Source: Actinobaculum sp. oral taxon 183 str. F0552
GTDB taxonomy: Bacteria > Actinomycetota > Actinomycetes > Actinomycetales > Actinomycetaceae
DNA length: 64,000 bases
Direction: 5' to 3'
Assembly (NCBI RefSeq): GCF_000466165.1
Contig: NZ_KE951439.1
Coordinates: 33,151 to 97,150 of the forward strand
A program made the position numbers and the translations under genes. Below are positions 8,538 to 16,519 of the stretch, in pieces (positions within the stretch are counted from its first letter, which is position 1; the number at the start of each line of letters is the position of its first letter). The notes under the pieces are model-generated. The model made no database searches. It was not told the DNA's origin and was given only the letters and a program-made list of their open reading frames with translations.

Positions 8538-9248
8538 TCAGCGGGCGGTGGTCCAGCGCTCGGCGAGCGAAGCGCCTTCCAACGCCTTCTCGCCCGACTC
8601 GGTGAGTTCCACCGCACGGGTCTGCCCCTTGCGCACGATCCACCTGTGCTCGAGATAGAGCTCAGTGAGCGCGGCGCCGAGCTTTCCGCCCAAATGGAAG
8701 CGACGTTCGATCGAATCCATGCACGCCTCTCCTCGGGGCACGACCTCGAATGTCAAACCCCACGAGGTGACCAGCTTCCGCCCCCGCGGCGACAGCTGCC
8801 AGGCGCCATCCAGATATCCCCGTGCGCGCATCCGATCCGCGAGGCGAACCCCGAGACGGCCGGCGAGATGGCGATAGCACGTGCGGGCTTCGCGCAGGTT
8901 GTGATTCTGCGTCCACGCCCGCAGACTCCGCGCGGAAGGGGATTGGGTCGCCGCGATCACGCCGAGGCCCTCGACGATGCGGACGACGTCGTCGCCGGAG
9001 AACACCACATAGGTGTGCCTGCCCTGGCGGATCTTGCGGACGAGCCCGGCTCCCGCGAGTGCGTTCACGTGTTCGCTTCCCGTCGACCGTGTGATACCCG
9101 CATAGGAGGACAGTTCGCCGACGGTCCACGCGCGCCCGTCCATGAGCGCGCTGCACATGGCCGTGCGCGAGGGATGCGCCAGCGCGGCCGTGACCCTCGC
9201 GATGTCCGGGAGGGACTCGTCGCGGTAGGCAGGGCGTCGCATATTCAT
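8538..9248 (-). CDS. ArsR-family winged-helix regulator
   Basis: Transcription regulator of 236 residues. Residues about 15-90 form an ArsR-type winged helix (VTAALAHPSRTAMCSALMDG, ELSSYAGITRSTGSEHVNAL, RKIRQGRHTYVVF). No metal-binding ELCVCDL motif is seen, so it is probably not a metal sensor. The longer C-terminal part (LSPRGRKLVTSWG) looks like the uncharacterised second domain of larger ArsR-type regulators. It lies upstream of the AAA ATPase on the same strand and is divergent from the DinB-like gene, either of which could be a target. The ATG at 9248 is the only well-placed start. Confidence 0.85.
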   Translation of the reverse strand: MNMRRPAYRDESLPDIARVTAALAHPSRTAMCSALMDGRAWTVGELSSYAGITRSTGSEHVNALAGAGLVRKIRQGRHTYVVFSGDDVVRIVEGLGVIAATQSPSARSLRAWTQNHNLREARTCYRHLAGRLGVRLADRMRARGYLDGAWQLSPRGRKLVTSWGLTFEVVPRGEACMDSIERRFHLGGKLGAALTELYLEHRWIVRKGQTRAVELTESGEKALEGASLAERWTTAR

Positions 9249-9442
9249 ACGCCCAGAATACGGGGCGCATTATTCGGCGTGAGTCGAATCGTGAGTGCTT
9301 TGGATTCCGCTCGAGGCTGCTGGCGCGCGCCGAGGTCGTCACTCGATTCTTCGAAGTGCGGCGTGTGGCCTTTCTTGTGGCCGATAGTCGGCGACCGCCG
9401 GCCACAGTCTGGATTCGACCGTGCGGTGGTAGCGTTTCGGCC

Positions 9443-9967
9443 ATGGCATTCTCCGATTTCCTCATCGACGGCCTGTCCCGCTCGCGTGAGCGTTTCGACC
9501 GCGCGCTCTCCGGCGTCACCGTGAAACAGGCCAACACGCAGCCCACCCCGAAAAAGGCGCCCCGCGTGGACTCGCTGAGCTGGCTCGCCTGGCACACCGC
9601 CCGGGAGATCGACTTCCAGATCGCGCCGCTTGCGGGCGTCGAGCCGGTGTGGATCACCGGGCGCCACAAGGAGCGCTTCGCCCTGGACCTCCCCGACGAC
9701 ACCGAGGACTGGCGCCATACCCCCGAGCAGGCGGCCAAAGTGGTGGTCGGCGACATCTCCGTGCTCACGGCTTACCTCGACGACGCCTACGCCATGGCCG
9801 CCGGCTACCTTCGCACCGTGGGCGAAGACGATGTGGACGCCGTCGTCGACGATTCCTGGGACCCGCCCGTAACCCTCGCCGCGCGGCTGGTTTCGATCGT
9901 CGACGACGCCGCCCAGCACTCCGGCCAGGCCGTCTACACCCGCCGCCTCCTCGGACTGCCCGGCTGA
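9443..9967 (+). CDS. DinB/DUF664-superfamily protein
   Basis: A 174-residue protein of the DinB-like four-helix bundle family (mycothiol-dependent maleylpyruvate isomerase type). Visible features are the metal-site-like His residues in SWLAWHTAREID and DDAAQHSGQAVYTRR, the positions of the usual three-His nickel/zinc site in this fold. The start ATG at 9443 gives the normal family length. Actinobacteria use several DinB-family enzymes as mycothiol-dependent transferases, so a thiol transferase role is possible but not shown. It is divergent from the ArsR-type regulator. Confidence 0.8.
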   Translation: MAFSDFLIDGLSRSRERFDRALSGVTVKQANTQPTPKKAPRVDSLSWLAWHTAREIDFQIAPLAGVEPVWITGRHKERFALDLPDDTEDWRHTPEQAAKVVVGDISVLTAYLDDAYAMAAGYLRTVGEDDVDAVVDDSWDPPVTLAARLVSIVDDAAQHSGQAVYTRRLLGLPG

Positions 9968-9977
9968 CAGCGGGCTG

Positions 9978-9983
9978 TATAAT
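9978..9983 (+). promoter_or_regulatory. -10 element TATAAT before the PH-domain gene
   Basis: A perfect TATAAT hexamer lies 29 bp upstream of the PH-domain start codon. No convincing -35 hexamer is seen at 16-18 bp. It is well placed for a short leader. Confidence 0.5.
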
Positions 9984-10011
9984 CTGGTCATCGCCGTTTC
10001 AAAGGAGCACC

Positions 10012-10395
10012 ATGCCGCAGGAACTGTCAGTGCTGACGATGTGGACATTCGTCTCGGAGTGCCCGATCCCCCGGGACATTGGACCGGTTCTCATAGACGG
10101 CGAGGAGCCGATCGCCGCTTATAAGACCTTGCGTGACTCCGCCGTCTTCACGGACCGGCGTCTGATCGTGCGCGATGCACAGGGGATGACAGGGAAGAAA
10201 GTCGAGATCTATTCCCTGCCGTACTCCTCGATCATCATGTGGTCGTCGGAGAATGCGGGGATGATCGACTTCAACTCCGAACTCGAGCTGTGGACGCACG
10301 CCGGGCATATCAAGGTCAAGCTCGGCCGAGGCATTGACGTTCGGCGTCTCGATTCCCTCATCTCCACAAGGATCCTCACGAAAGCAGGGCACTGA
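10012..10395 (+). CDS. bacterial PH-domain protein (bPH_1 type)
   Basis: A 127-residue protein made of one bacterial pleckstrin-homology domain. Typical pieces are AVFTDRRLIVRDAQG, the strand pair KVEIYSLPYSSIIMWSSE, and SELELWTHAGHIKVKLGRG, ending in the C-terminal helix. The ATG at 10012 follows AAAGGAGC at ideal distance. Such domains form oligomeric rings in known structures, but their cell role is not settled. It stands alone between the DinB-like gene and the DUF5129 gene. Confidence 0.85.
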   Translation: MPQELSVLTMWTFVSECPIPRDIGPVLIDGEEPIAAYKTLRDSAVFTDRRLIVRDAQGMTGKKVEIYSLPYSSIIMWSSENAGMIDFNSELELWTHAGHIKVKLGRGIDVRRLDSLISTRILTKAGH

Positions 10396-10526
10396 CCACT
10401 CCGAAGCGTCGATCGCGCCGCGCGAGCGGCGGTGGATTGATCTGCTCCCGGGCGGCCTCGGCACCGGCTCCGATGCTGGCGGAGTGCATGGACTCTCCCG
10501 TTCTAGGAGCGTCGACGTCGGTGGGA

Positions 10527-12221
10527 TCAGAAGCTCGATGAGGAGCCGGAGCCGGAGAAACCGCCCCCGCTGTACCCTCCGCTGGAGGAGGAGCCGCCGG
10601 AGGAACTGCCACCCCCGCTGGAGCTGCCCGGAACGTAGGACGACGCGGAGGAATAGCCCACCACCAGGTCGGAGATCGAGGTGAAGGAGCTGAACGACCC
10701 GCTGTCGTCGGATAGGCTTCCCCCGCCGTCGCCCGAGCTGACGGCTGAGAGCGCGGGGGAGTCGGGGTTGAGGCGGATCGTCGAATGCGGGTCGTAGTAT
10801 CCGTGCGTGCCGCTGAAGAGCCAGTAGCCGCTGTAGGACGCGTTGTTGCTTGAGGACAGCGAGTCGTTGAAGCGGCGACGGCGTTCATCGGCATACCGTG
10901 AGGTGTCGGAGTCGATGGCTCGGCGCGCCAGCCGCCTGGCCCGGGTCTCGGTCTCGTCGGCGATCCCGTCCAGCTCGTCGAGCGCTGTCGAGGGCTTGAG
11001 CTCGCCGGCCTCCAGCTCGGAGGTCATCGCGTTCAGCCGTTGGCGCTGAGAGCGGACCCATGCCCGCGTCTCCTCGGTGTCGACCGTCGCCTGCGAATCG
11101 TCGACCTGTTCGCACAGGCGGTTGAGCGACTGCAGGTCCTCCATCACCGGCCCCTGCTCGTTGACCCAGACGCCCTCCCAGCCGGAGGACATGGTCAGGA
11201 GCGTGGCGGTGTTGGCGATGACGTCGTCGAGCGAATCCAACGCGGCGGAACGCTTCTTGAGATCGCTGACCCGTCCCAGCATCTTCAAGTTGAACCACTG
11301 GGCGCCCACGGGGTCGCCGAAGTCCTGCCACTCCCGCGTGAACTTCGCGTACTCCCCGCGGAACCATCGGTAGCGCGCCATCACCTGAGCGCCGTGGGGC
11401 TCATCCTCGGGAATCGTGCTGGCATGCAGCTCGGTGGTGTCGTAGTCGTGAGTGACCTGGGAGTAGTGGCGCAACGCCTCCCGCGCGCGGCGTCGGGCCG
11501 CCAACCCGCGATATAGGTAGCAGCAGAGCCACGCCAGGCCCGCGATGGCGACGACGCCCGGCATGGCATAGGTCGTCCCCACGTCTCCGCTGCCGGGACG
11601 GCCCATGAGGTCCGCGGTCTTCTTCGCCATCGACACCGTGCCCCCATACCAGTCGCCGATGCGGTACTGATCCTTCGCCGCATTCTGGACGGCGGCCTGC
11701 TGGCGGAGAGGAATCGTGATGTCCTCGCCGAAGTAGCAGCCCACTTTCCTCCCGTCGGGGGCGACGGCGAAGATCACCAGACCATCACTCCAGTAGTTGG
11801 AATTCGACTGAGAGATCCACGGAACGTCGGTGTCGCTGTGCTTGCGGGCGTACTTGAGCACCTCGTCGTTGAGATTGACGATATCGGAGCCGCGTACGGT
11901 GAGCACCGCGACGTGCACCTTCCGACGGAACGTCAGGCGTTGGAGCTCGTCGGCCAAGGGCTCGGTCTGGAGGACGTCCGCCTCGTCGTGGATCTCCACC
12001 GTGGGATGGTGAGTCTTGCCGAAAGGCCACAACGCGACGATGGGGAAAACGGCGATGAGAGCCAGACTCATCGTGACGTTGAAGGCGAAGGCCAGAACCG
12101 CCCGTATGCCTCCCATGCGAACGATGAGCGGCTGCCGAGCATTCCCTTTCGCTGCCTTGGGATCCGCGTCTTGCTGTGATGTCCGCGCACTGTCAATATC
12201 CTTCTCTGCCATGAAAGCCAT
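10527..12221 (-). CDS. DUF5129 (TPM-domain-like) membrane protein
   Basis: A 564-residue membrane protein. A membrane segment (about residues 38-62) is followed by a TPM-like domain (DEADVLQTEPLADELQRL, VHVAVLTVRG), a second membrane segment about 220-240 (MPGVVAIAGLAWLCCYLYRG), a long charged helical cytoplasmic region, and a tail of Gly/Ser blocks ending GGGFSGSGSSSSF. A Gly/Ser tail of this kind is common in TPM-family proteins. The start ATG at 12221 follows AGGAGGGAGA; longer open frame upstream lacks a ribosome site. Function is unknown; TPM proteins have been linked to photosystem repair in plants and to envelope roles in bacteria, which does not carry over directly. Confidence 0.8.
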   Translation of the reverse strand: MAFMAEKDIDSARTSQQDADPKAAKGNARQPLIVRMGGIRAVLAFAFNVTMSLALIAVFPIVALWPFGKTHHPTVEIHDEADVLQTEPLADELQRLTFRRKVHVAVLTVRGSDIVNLNDEVLKYARKHSDTDVPWISQSNSNYWSDGLVIFAVAPDGRKVGCYFGEDITIPLRQQAAVQNAAKDQYRIGDWYGGTVSMAKKTADLMGRPGSGDVGTTYAMPGVVAIAGLAWLCCYLYRGLAARRRAREALRHYSQVTHDYDTTELHASTIPEDEPHGAQVMARYRWFRGEYAKFTREWQDFGDPVGAQWFNLKMLGRVSDLKKRSAALDSLDDVIANTATLLTMSSGWEGVWVNEQGPVMEDLQSLNRLCEQVDDSQATVDTEETRAWVRSQRQRLNAMTSELEAGELKPSTALDELDGIADETETRARRLARRAIDSDTSRYADERRRRFNDSLSSSNNASYSGYWLFSGTHGYYDPHSTIRLNPDSPALSAVSSGDGGGSLSDDSGSFSSFTSISDLVVGYSSASSYVPGSSSGGGSSSGGSSSSGGYSGGGFSGSGSSSSF

Positions 12222-12314
12222 TCTCCCTCCTGTGCGTAGAAGTGGAGCACCGCCTACGTCGAACGGGGACATCTGCCCGTCATTCTCTCTCCTGTGCACA
12301 GAAGTGGAGAACTG
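12219..12314 (-). repeat. duplicated start region upstream of the DUF5129 gene
   Basis: A segment of about 35 bp containing the ribosome site and ATG of the DUF5129 gene (12219-12253) is repeated imperfectly 61 bp upstream (12280-12314). Both copies keep CAGGAG-GAGA-ATG on the minus strand. The duplication creates a second translation start. Confidence 0.7.
12254..12283 (-). CDS. possible 9-codon leader peptide
   Basis: The upstream copy of the duplicated start region opens a short frame, MTGRCPRST, with a good ribosome site (AGGAGAGAGA) and a TAG stop 32 bp before the DUF5129 start. It may be a by-product of the duplication or a regulatory leader. No other support. Confidence 0.3.
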   Translation of the reverse strand: MTGRCPRST

Positions 12315-12432
12315 CGTCCACGACAAGAGATGAGACGTGGTTGAGGCTTGCCCGAGGGCCGAGCTCCGCCTCGATGCCGGTGGCGGCACCGTTGCGTGAA
12401 GGTCCGGCCCGAAGCGTCGACGCGGGCGGGTC

Positions 12433-13395
12433 TCAAACGCCGAGCATCCTGCGGTACTCTCTGGGCAGCATGCCGACTTCGCGCTTGAACAGCGCGGAGA
12501 AGCGGCTGGCGGACGCGTAGCCCACGGACCGCCCCACTTGCTCGATGGTGAGATCGGGCTGGCGCAGCAGAAGCTCGGCCTGGCTCATCCGGCGCCCCTG
12601 CACGTACTGGGTGACCGTCTGCCCGTTGAGCAGCTTGAAGGTCTCCTTGAACTTCGTGGGGCTCATGCACGCGATCCTGGCCAGATCGCCGATGCGCAGG
12701 TCCGCCGAACAGTGGTCGTCGATGTAGCACACGATGTCGTGCATGCGCTCGCGGTCGGCCGAGTTCACGTGCTTGACGCCGCCGGCCGCCGAGCCCAGTC
12801 GGGAACGCTCCACGATGAGCCCCATCGCCTGGAGGACCTTGCCTTCGTAGTAGAGCTCGGAGTGCTCGGGGTCGCCCGGACGCGGCCAGAGCCGGGACAG
12901 CAGCGTCTTCATCTCGGGGAATTCGCCGTCCGAGCCGAGCGAGACGAAGGCCCGCTCGACGTCCTGGAACTCGCCCGCATATTCCCTGTCCAGGAACTGC
13001 GCCGAGAACTCCGGCGTGATCTCGATGGCGACGCTCTGCACGGGGATGCCGCCGTGCGCCACGCCCTTCCACGGGCCGCCCCCGATGCTCTGCCCCCACA
13101 CGCTGTTGGGCCTGAGCCTGCGATACGGGCTGAACTCCTCCCCGGCGATCGACTTGAACCACGTGACCGTGAGATAGCTGGGCGGCTCGACATCCATGAT
13201 GAAGTCGCGGCGCATCGTGAAGTCGTGGATGCTGATGCTCCACAGCGCCCTCTCGGGGGAGAGGAAGTGAAACCAGCCGGTGCACTCCCAACCCTCGGAC
13301 CGGTACGAGCGCCAGAGCCCGCCGAAGCCCGCCTGCGGCGGCGCCTCCACGAAACCTTCGCTCTCCAAGAGCGGATTCTGCAATGACTTCCTCAC
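12433..13395 (-). CDS. AraC-family transcription regulator
   Basis: A 320-residue regulator. The C-terminal 100 residues carry the two AraC helix-turn-helix motifs (RIGDLARIACMSPTKFKETF and IEQVGRSVGYASASRFSALF) and the end motif FKREVGMLPREYR. The N-terminal 200 residues are the presumed effector domain. It is divergent from an ECF/ABC importer cluster with an iron box in the shared region. AraC regulators such as YbtA and PchR sense ferric siderophores and activate neighbouring importer genes, so it is probably a siderophore-responsive activator of the cluster. The start is GTG after GGGAGGAC. Ligand is inferred only. Confidence 0.88.
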   Translation of the reverse strand: MRKSLQNPLLESEGFVEAPPQAGFGGLWRSYRSEGWECTGWFHFLSPERALWSISIHDFTMRRDFIMDVEPPSYLTVTWFKSIAGEEFSPYRRLRPNSVWGQSIGGGPWKGVAHGGIPVQSVAIEITPEFSAQFLDREYAGEFQDVERAFVSLGSDGEFPEMKTLLSRLWPRPGDPEHSELYYEGKVLQAMGLIVERSRLGSAAGGVKHVNSADRERMHDIVCYIDDHCSADLRIGDLARIACMSPTKFKETFKLLNGQTVTQYVQGRRMSQAELLLRQPDLTIEQVGRSVGYASASRFSALFKREVGMLPREYRRMLGV

Positions 13396-13498
13396 GCCGA
13401 CGTCCTCCCGGCCTATGACGATGAGACGCGATTATGCGCCGATGAGACTGGAATGCCCAGCGGACGGCCTGCGGCCGGCGTCCCATCCATACACTCGG

Positions 13499-13517
13499 AT
13501 AGGTTAGCAATACCTGA
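13499..13517 (+). promoter_or_regulatory. DtxR/IdeR-like iron box before the ECF importer
   Basis: The 19-mer ATAGGTTAGCAATACCTGA matches the DtxR consensus (TTAGGTTAGCCTAACCTAA, from memory) at 14 of 19 positions, with mismatches mainly in the centre. It lies about 20 bp before the first gene of the ECF/ABC cluster and about 105 bp before the divergent AraC gene. Its core AGGTTAGCAAT is identical to that in a second box before the Fep-type operon in this window. Repression by an iron-loaded DtxR/IdeR protein is the natural reading. Confidence 0.7.
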
Positions 13518-13535
13518 GTTGGGAAAGGACGGGAA

Positions 13536-14252
13536 GTGGGCAAGGCAGCAGCGATGTCGACCGGCGACGGAGGGACCGGACAGAAGGGAGGACCCGGAGA
13601 GAAGGAATCCGGTGACAGGGGCCCGGCCGAGGCGAACTCCACCGAGCAGGTGCCGACGAGGGGCTTCGCCGGGCTCACCGCGCGCGACCTCATCACGACC
13701 GGCGTCTTCACCGCGGTCTTCCTCGTGTTCATGATGATCGGGAGCGCCCTCTTCGCGCCCAACCCCGTCCTCACGTTCTGGATGCCCGCCGCGTCGGCCC
13801 TGCTCACCGGCCCCGTCTACCTGCTGCTCGTCGCGAAGGTCCCCAAGCACGGCCCGCTGGCCATCCTGGGCGTCGTCATCGGCGCGATCATGTTCGTCAC
13901 CGGGATGTACTGGGGGTGGGCGGTGAGCTCCGCCCTCCTGGGCGTCGTGGCCGACATCATCGCCGGCTTCGGCCGGTTCAGGGTCAAACCGCTCAACCTG
14001 ACCGCCTTCGTCGTCTACTCGCTGGCCCCCATGGGCTCCTACATCATGCTGTGGGTGGACCCGGACGCCTACACGGCGTACCTGACCGGCAAGGGCACCG
14101 AACGGGCGTACATGGACACCATGCTGGACACGGCCGTCGACTGGATGCTGCCCGCCATGATCCTCGCGACCGTGGTCTGCGCCCTCGTCAGCGGCCTGGT
14201 GGGCATGCGCCTGCTGCGCAGGCAGTTCGAGCGCGCCGGCGTTACCGCCTGA
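13536..14252 (+). CDS. ECF transporter S component (MptD/Trep_Strep family)
   Basis: Substrate-binding membrane subunit of an energy-coupling-factor importer, 238 residues. After a hydrophilic N-terminal tail of about 45 residues come about five or six membrane helices (TGVFTAVFLVFMMIGSALF, LAILGVVIGAIMFVTGMYW, MILATVVCALVSGLVG). It belongs to the MptD/Trep_Strep group, whose substrates are largely unknown. The start GTG at 13536 follows AAAGGAC; ATG at 13554 is an alternative. It is the first gene of an overlapping operon with EcfT, EcfAA' and a fused ABC protein, and sits directly behind an iron box. Transport of an iron-siderophore complex is likely but not proven. Confidence 0.85.
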   Translation: MGKAAAMSTGDGGTGQKGGPGEKESGDRGPAEANSTEQVPTRGFAGLTARDLITTGVFTAVFLVFMMIGSALFAPNPVLTFWMPAASALLTGPVYLLLVAKVPKHGPLAILGVVIGAIMFVTGMYWGWAVSSALLGVVADIIAGFGRFRVKPLNLTAFVVYSLAPMGSYIMLWVDPDAYTAYLTGKGTERAYMDTMLDTAVDWMLPAMILATVVCALVSGLVGMRLLRRQFERAGVTA

Positions 14253-14261
14253 CCGCCGCCG

Positions 14262-15011
14262 ATGACGCAGACGCATAGCCTCGGCCTGCCTGTGCAGGCC
14301 GGGCACGCGGGGCGGGGCGTCCACCTGGATCCGCGCACCAAGCTGATCCTCATCGCGGCCACGGCCACGGCGGTGGCCCTCGCGCCGAACCTCGCCTACG
14401 AGACGCTCCTCATGGCGCTGGCCTTCGGCTTCGGCGTCATGCTGGGAAGGCCCAAGGCCTCCGCGGTCATGCTCGTCCTGTACGCGGCGGCGGTCGCCGG
14501 CACCCAGCTCGTCCCGTACCTGGACAGCGTGGCCCTGCGCACCGCCTTCGGATCCTTCTTCCTGCTCGTGCGAAAGGTCTTCGCCTGCGGTCTCATGGCC
14601 TACGCGACCGTGACCACCACCCATGTCAACGAGCTCATGAGCTCCCTGGCGCGGGTCCGCGCGCCACGCCAGCTGAGCATCCCCCTGGCCGTGGCCATGC
14701 GCTACGCGCCCGCCGTGAGCGAGGACTGGAGCTTCATCAGGGACGCCATGCGCATGCGCGGCATCTCTCCCAGCCCCATGAGCCTCCTCAAGGCTCCGGC
14801 GCGCACCGTCGACTGCGTCTACGCTCCGCTGCTCATGAGCGCCAGCCGCGTCTGCGACGACCTGTCGATGGCCGCCATCGTGCGCGGCATCGAGAACCCC
14901 GCCGAGCGCACTTGCTACCTGCCCATCGCGATGCGCCCGGTGGACTACGCCATGCTCGCCCTGGGCCTGTGCGCCGTGGCGGGCGCTCCCATCTGCGGGG
15001 CCATCGGATGA
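14262..15011 (+). CDS. ECF transporter T component (EcfT)
   Basis: Transmembrane coupling subunit of 249 residues that links the S component to the ATPases. Membrane helices are visible near LILIAATATAVALAPNLA, LLMALAFGFGVMLG and YAMLALGLCAVAGA. The coupling helix contains the Ala-Arg-Gly type motif AMRMRG. It starts 9 bp after the S gene, and its TGA overlaps the ATG of the ATPase gene (ATGA), so translation is coupled. Confidence 0.9.
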   Translation: MTQTHSLGLPVQAGHAGRGVHLDPRTKLILIAATATAVALAPNLAYETLLMALAFGFGVMLGRPKASAVMLVLYAAAVAGTQLVPYLDSVALRTAFGSFFLLVRKVFACGLMAYATVTTTHVNELMSSLARVRAPRQLSIPLAVAMRYAPAVSEDWSFIRDAMRMRGISPSPMSLLKAPARTVDCVYAPLLMSASRVCDDLSMAAIVRGIENPAERTCYLPIAMRPVDYAMLALGLCAVAGAPICGAIG

Positions 15012-16519
15012 TCCGCTTCGAGCACGCATCCTTCGCCTACCGTTCAGGCGCCGCGGCCGAGGCCGGGGTTCGCGACGTCTCCCTCCACGTGGGCTCCGGC
15101 CAAGTGGTGGTCCTGTGCGGGCGCTCCGGATGCGGCAAATCCACCCTGCTGCGCATGGCCAACGGGCTCGCCCCGCGCTTCTTCCCGGGAGAGAGAACCG
15201 GACGCGTCCTACTCGACGGCGAGGAGGTCGGCGACCTGGCCACCTGGCGGATCGCCGAGCGCGCGGGGACACTGTTCCAGAACCCCCGCACTCAGTTCTT
15301 CAACGTCGACGCCACCGGGGAAGCGGCCTTCGCCTTGGAGAGCGCCGGATGGCCGGGAGAGGAGATCCGCGCCCGCGTCGGCGAGACCTTCCGCGAGCTG
15401 GGCCTGGAGGACTTGGCCGGACGCAGCGTCTTCCGCCTCTCCGGCGGGCAGCGCCAGAAGGTCGCCTACGCGAGCATCTGGGCCCTGCGGCCGTCGAACC
15501 TGTTGCTGGACGAGCCGACGAGCAACCTGGACATGCCGTCCATCGCGGACATCGCGGCCTTCGTCGTGCACGGGAAAGCCGCGGGCCGTTCGATCCTGGT
15601 GGCCGAGCACAGGCTGGCCTGGCTCACGGGCATCGCCGACGCCTACGTCTACCTCGAGGAAGGCCGCGTCTCACGCGTCATGGAGGCCCGCGAGTTCGCG
15701 GCGCTCAGTCCGCAGGAGCTGGTTTCCATGGGACTGCGCACGCGCGACCTCGACGACGTCGCGCCCGCGAACGACGCCGTCGCCCCGCCAGGGCGCCGCG
15801 GCGTCGCGCTCTCGGCACGGGGACTGTCGGTCGACTACGGCCGGGGCCCAGTGGTGCGCGAGGCCGACGTGGACCTGCGCTCCGGCGAAGTCGTCGCCCT
15901 CGCCGGCCGCAACGGCGCGGGGAAGACCACGCTGTGCCGCGCCCTGTGCGGCTTCGAGCGCAAGGCGAAGGGGGCGGTCAGCCTCGACGGGAGGCGCGCT
16001 GCGCGCAAACGCCGGGTGCGCGCCTCCTCCATGGTGTTCCAAGACGTCGACTACCAGCTCTTCGCCGAGTCCGCCGCGGCCGAGGTGACCTTCGGCCTGC
16101 CGCGCCGCGAAGCCGCCGCCGTGGACGTCGACGCCGTCCTGCGCGAACTCGCGCTGAGCGAGGCGGCCGCCAGGCACCCGGCCACGCTGTCCGGCGGCCA
16201 GAAGCAGCGCCTGGCCGTAGCGGCGTGCCTGGCGGCCGACAAACGGCTCCTCGTGTTCGACGAGCCGACCAGCGGGATCGACCTGGACGGGATGCGCCGC
16301 GTCGCCCGCCTGCTGGGCCGATTGGCGGGCCAAGGCCGCGCGATCCTCGTCGTCACCCATGACCTGGAGCTCATAGCGTGCGCCTGCGACCGCGTCCTGC
16401 ACATGGACGGCGGGCGCGTCGTCGGCCAGGCCTCAGTCCGCGACGACTTCGACGCGGTCCGGGCGATGACGGGCGCGTCCGCGTCCGTGCAAACGGAGAG
16501 GGAGGAGAAGCACCCGTGA
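15008..16519 (+). CDS. ECF transporter ATPase, two fused nucleotide-binding domains
   Basis: A 503-residue protein with two complete ABC ATPase domains in tandem, equivalent to EcfA and EcfA'. Domain 1: Walker A GRSGCGKST, signature LSGGQRQ, Walker B LLLDEPTSNLD. Domain 2: Walker A GRNGAGKTT, Q-loop FQDVDYQ, signature LSGGQKQ, Walker B FDEPTSGID. Fused EcfAA' ATPases are known in this family. It overlaps EcfT by 4 bp at its start and the next gene by 4 bp at its end (GTGA). It powers the S/T importer. Confidence 0.92.
   Translation: MIRFEHASFAYRSGAAAEAGVRDVSLHVGSGQVVVLCGRSGCGKSTLLRMANGLAPRFFPGERTGRVLLDGEEVGDLATWRIAERAGTLFQNPRTQFFNVDATGEAAFALESAGWPGEEIRARVGETFRELGLEDLAGRSVFRLSGGQRQKVAYASIWALRPSNLLLDEPTSNLDMPSIADIAAFVVHGKAAGRSILVAEHRLAWLTGIADAYVYLEEGRVSRVMEAREFAALSPQELVSMGLRTRDLDDVAPANDAVAPPGRRGVALSARGLSVDYGRGPVVREADVDLRSGEVVALAGRNGAGKTTLCRALCGFERKAKGAVSLDGRRAARKRRVRASSMVFQDVDYQLFAESAAAEVTFGLPRREAAAVDVDAVLRELALSEAAARHPATLSGGQKQRLAVAACLAADKRLLVFDEPTSGIDLDGMRRVARLLGRLAGQGRAILVVTHDLELIACACDRVLHMDGGRVVGQASVRDDFDAVRAMTGASASVQTEREEKHP

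Noticed and set aside
13413..15272. Open frame of 619 codons antisense to the ECF S and T genes
   Set aside because: Composition is Arg/Gly/His-rich shadow sequence and the plus-strand genes have clear membrane and coupling motifs.
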